Positions 41,494 through 42,319 of a stretch of DNA of 42,319 bases are shown here, in pieces. The position numbers were made by a program, and so were the translations under genes. The notes under the pieces were generated by a model that was not told where the DNA came from, searched no databases, and was given only the letters and a program-made list of their open reading frames with translations. Origin of the DNA: Treponema sp. (GTDB lineage: Bacteria; Spirochaetota; Spirochaetia; Treponematales; Treponemataceae); assembly GCA_017616165.1 (NCBI GenBank), contig JAFZYR010000012.1, positions 1-42,319 on the forward strand, given 5' to 3'. Numbering within the stretch: position 1 is the first letter of the stretch; each line of letters opens with the position of its first letter.

Positions 41494-42319
41494 ATGATTA
41501 TTAATCACAATATGAGCTCGCTCTATACAGATCGTGTATTGAACATTTCTAATGATTCAATCATGAAGAACATGGAGAAGCTCTCATCTGGTGAACGCAT
41601 CAATCGCGCCGGAGACGATGCATCAGGACTTGCTGTATCAGAAAAGATGCGCAGCCAAATCCGCGGACTTAACCAGGCTAGTAAGAACATCACAAATGCT
41701 GTTTCTTTCATTCAGACTACAGAAGGATATTTGGGAGAAACAACAGATATTCTTCAGCGTGTTCGTGAACTTGCTGTACAGTCTGCTAACGGTATCTACA
41801 GCGATGAAGATCGTATGCAGATTCAGGTAGAAGTTTCACAGCTCGTTGCTGAAGTTGACCGCATTGCTAGCGTAGCTCAGTTCAACGGTATGAATATGCT
41901 TACTGGACGTTTTGCAGAAGCTGGAGGAAGCGTAATGCAGTTCCAGGTTGGTGCAAATATGGACCAGAACACCAGAGTATTCATCGGTACTATGACAGCC
42001 CAGGCTCTCGGCCTTAAGGGTGCTCAGGGAACTGATGAACAGATTACAATCGCTAGTCCTGATCAGGCAAACATGGTTTTGGGCACTGTTGATGAAGCCT
42101 TGAAGGTTGTAAACAAACAGCGCGCAGATCTTGGTGCTTATCAGAACAGATTCGAAATGGCTGCTAAAGGTGTAAATGTTGCTGCTGAAAACACCCAGGC
42201 TTCTGAATCTCGTATCCGTGATACAGATATGGCTTCAGAGATGGTTGAATTCACAAAGAACCAGATTCTCACACAAGCTGGTACTGCAATGCTTGCACAG
42301 GCAAACTCACAGTCACAGA
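41494..42319 (+). CDS. flaB: FlaB flagellar filament core protein, second copy (3' end beyond window)
   Basis: 275 codons are visible from the ATG at 41494, with GGAGGG eight bases before it; the frame is open to the last base, lacking about 10 residues of the expected C-terminus. It starts [17 protein letters not shown] and keeps [20 protein letters not shown] and [18 protein letters not shown]. It is clearly paralogous to the upstream copy but differs throughout, most in residues 10-30 and in the centre ([14 protein letters not shown]), so it is not an assembly duplicate. The two are separated by a hairpin and an independent promoter. Confidence 0.95.
   Translation, partial: MIINHNMSSLYTDRVLNISNDSIMKNMEKLSSGERINRAGDDASGLAVSEKMRSQIRGLNQASKNITNAVSFIQTTEGYLGETTDILQRVRELAVQSANGIYSDEDRMQIQVEVSQLVAEVDRIASVAQFNGMNMLTGRFAEAGGSVMQFQVGANMDQNTRVFIGTMTAQALGLKGAQGTDEQITIASPDQANMVLGTVDEALKVVNKQRADLGAYQNRFEMAAKGVNVAAENTQASESRIRDTDMASEMVEFTKNQILTQAGTAMLAQANSQSQ

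Noticed and set aside
40273..42319. Tandem flaB copies as an assembly duplication
   Set aside because: The copies differ at many residues and have unrelated upstream regions, so they are true paralogues.

Overview
The window looks like chromosomal DNA of a Treponema (Spirochaetota), probably a gut or rumen type. The evidence is: two FlaB periplasmic-flagellin core genes at the right end, many lipoproteins and signal-peptide proteins, an Lnt acyltransferase, an anaerobic class III ribonucleotide reductase with no aerobic reductase in view, an L-ribulose branch for plant sugar, and moderate-to-low GC with AT-rich intergenic stretches. Assignment is by motif reading only.

Layout. 1-330: a 29-codon basic gene (mS38/COX24-like) and a palindromic repeat. 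329-2104: an AT-rich set of three zinc-ribbon/membrane genes. 2074-3244 (minus): rpoZ-miaA. 3335-5899: an EstB-like serine hydrolase and a lipoprotein. 5986-8434: an FGGY sugar kinase and an AraD epimerase. 8510-12515: recO, recJ and an M23 peptidase; three copies of a nested palindromic repeat lie between 7591 and 9355. 12549-17727 (minus): an operon of an unknown 388-aa protein, a lipoprotein, trmB, ligA and a membrane-anchored protein, with a strong promoter. 17830-25343: a polytopic membrane protein, then one 1859-codon frame joining DNA polymerase IV to a secreted outer-membrane-type protein. 25372-30104 (minus): a galactokinase-like GHMP kinase, surE, a TPR protein and a TPR/NHL/VWA protein. 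30222-32027: lnt. 32158-36232: the anaerobic nucleotide-reduction locus. 36504-39860: tRNA(CAT), an exported protein, an nrnA-like DHH phosphoesterase, a sigma-like protein and an ITPase. 40273-42319: two flaB genes with long leaders, the second cut by the window edge.

Most unusual content. The class III ribonucleotide reductase appears split. NrdD (32646-34760) ends just after its C-terminal metal-binding cysteines and has no glycyl-radical loop. That loop (RIVGYYR) sits on a separate 181-aa protein (34933-35478), fused to a CPNC glutaredoxin-like domain and followed one base later by the radical-SAM activase. nrdR and nrdD overlap by four bases and sit behind NrdR-like half sites. The radical-domain gene has its own TTGACA/TATATT promoter, a near-perfect NrdR box over the -10, and a Fur-family-like 7-1-7 palindrome in the leader. 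This suggests a reductase in which radical carrier and reductant are one separately controlled subunit. The second oddity is the in-frame DinB/outer-membrane-protein fusion with a buried signal peptide.
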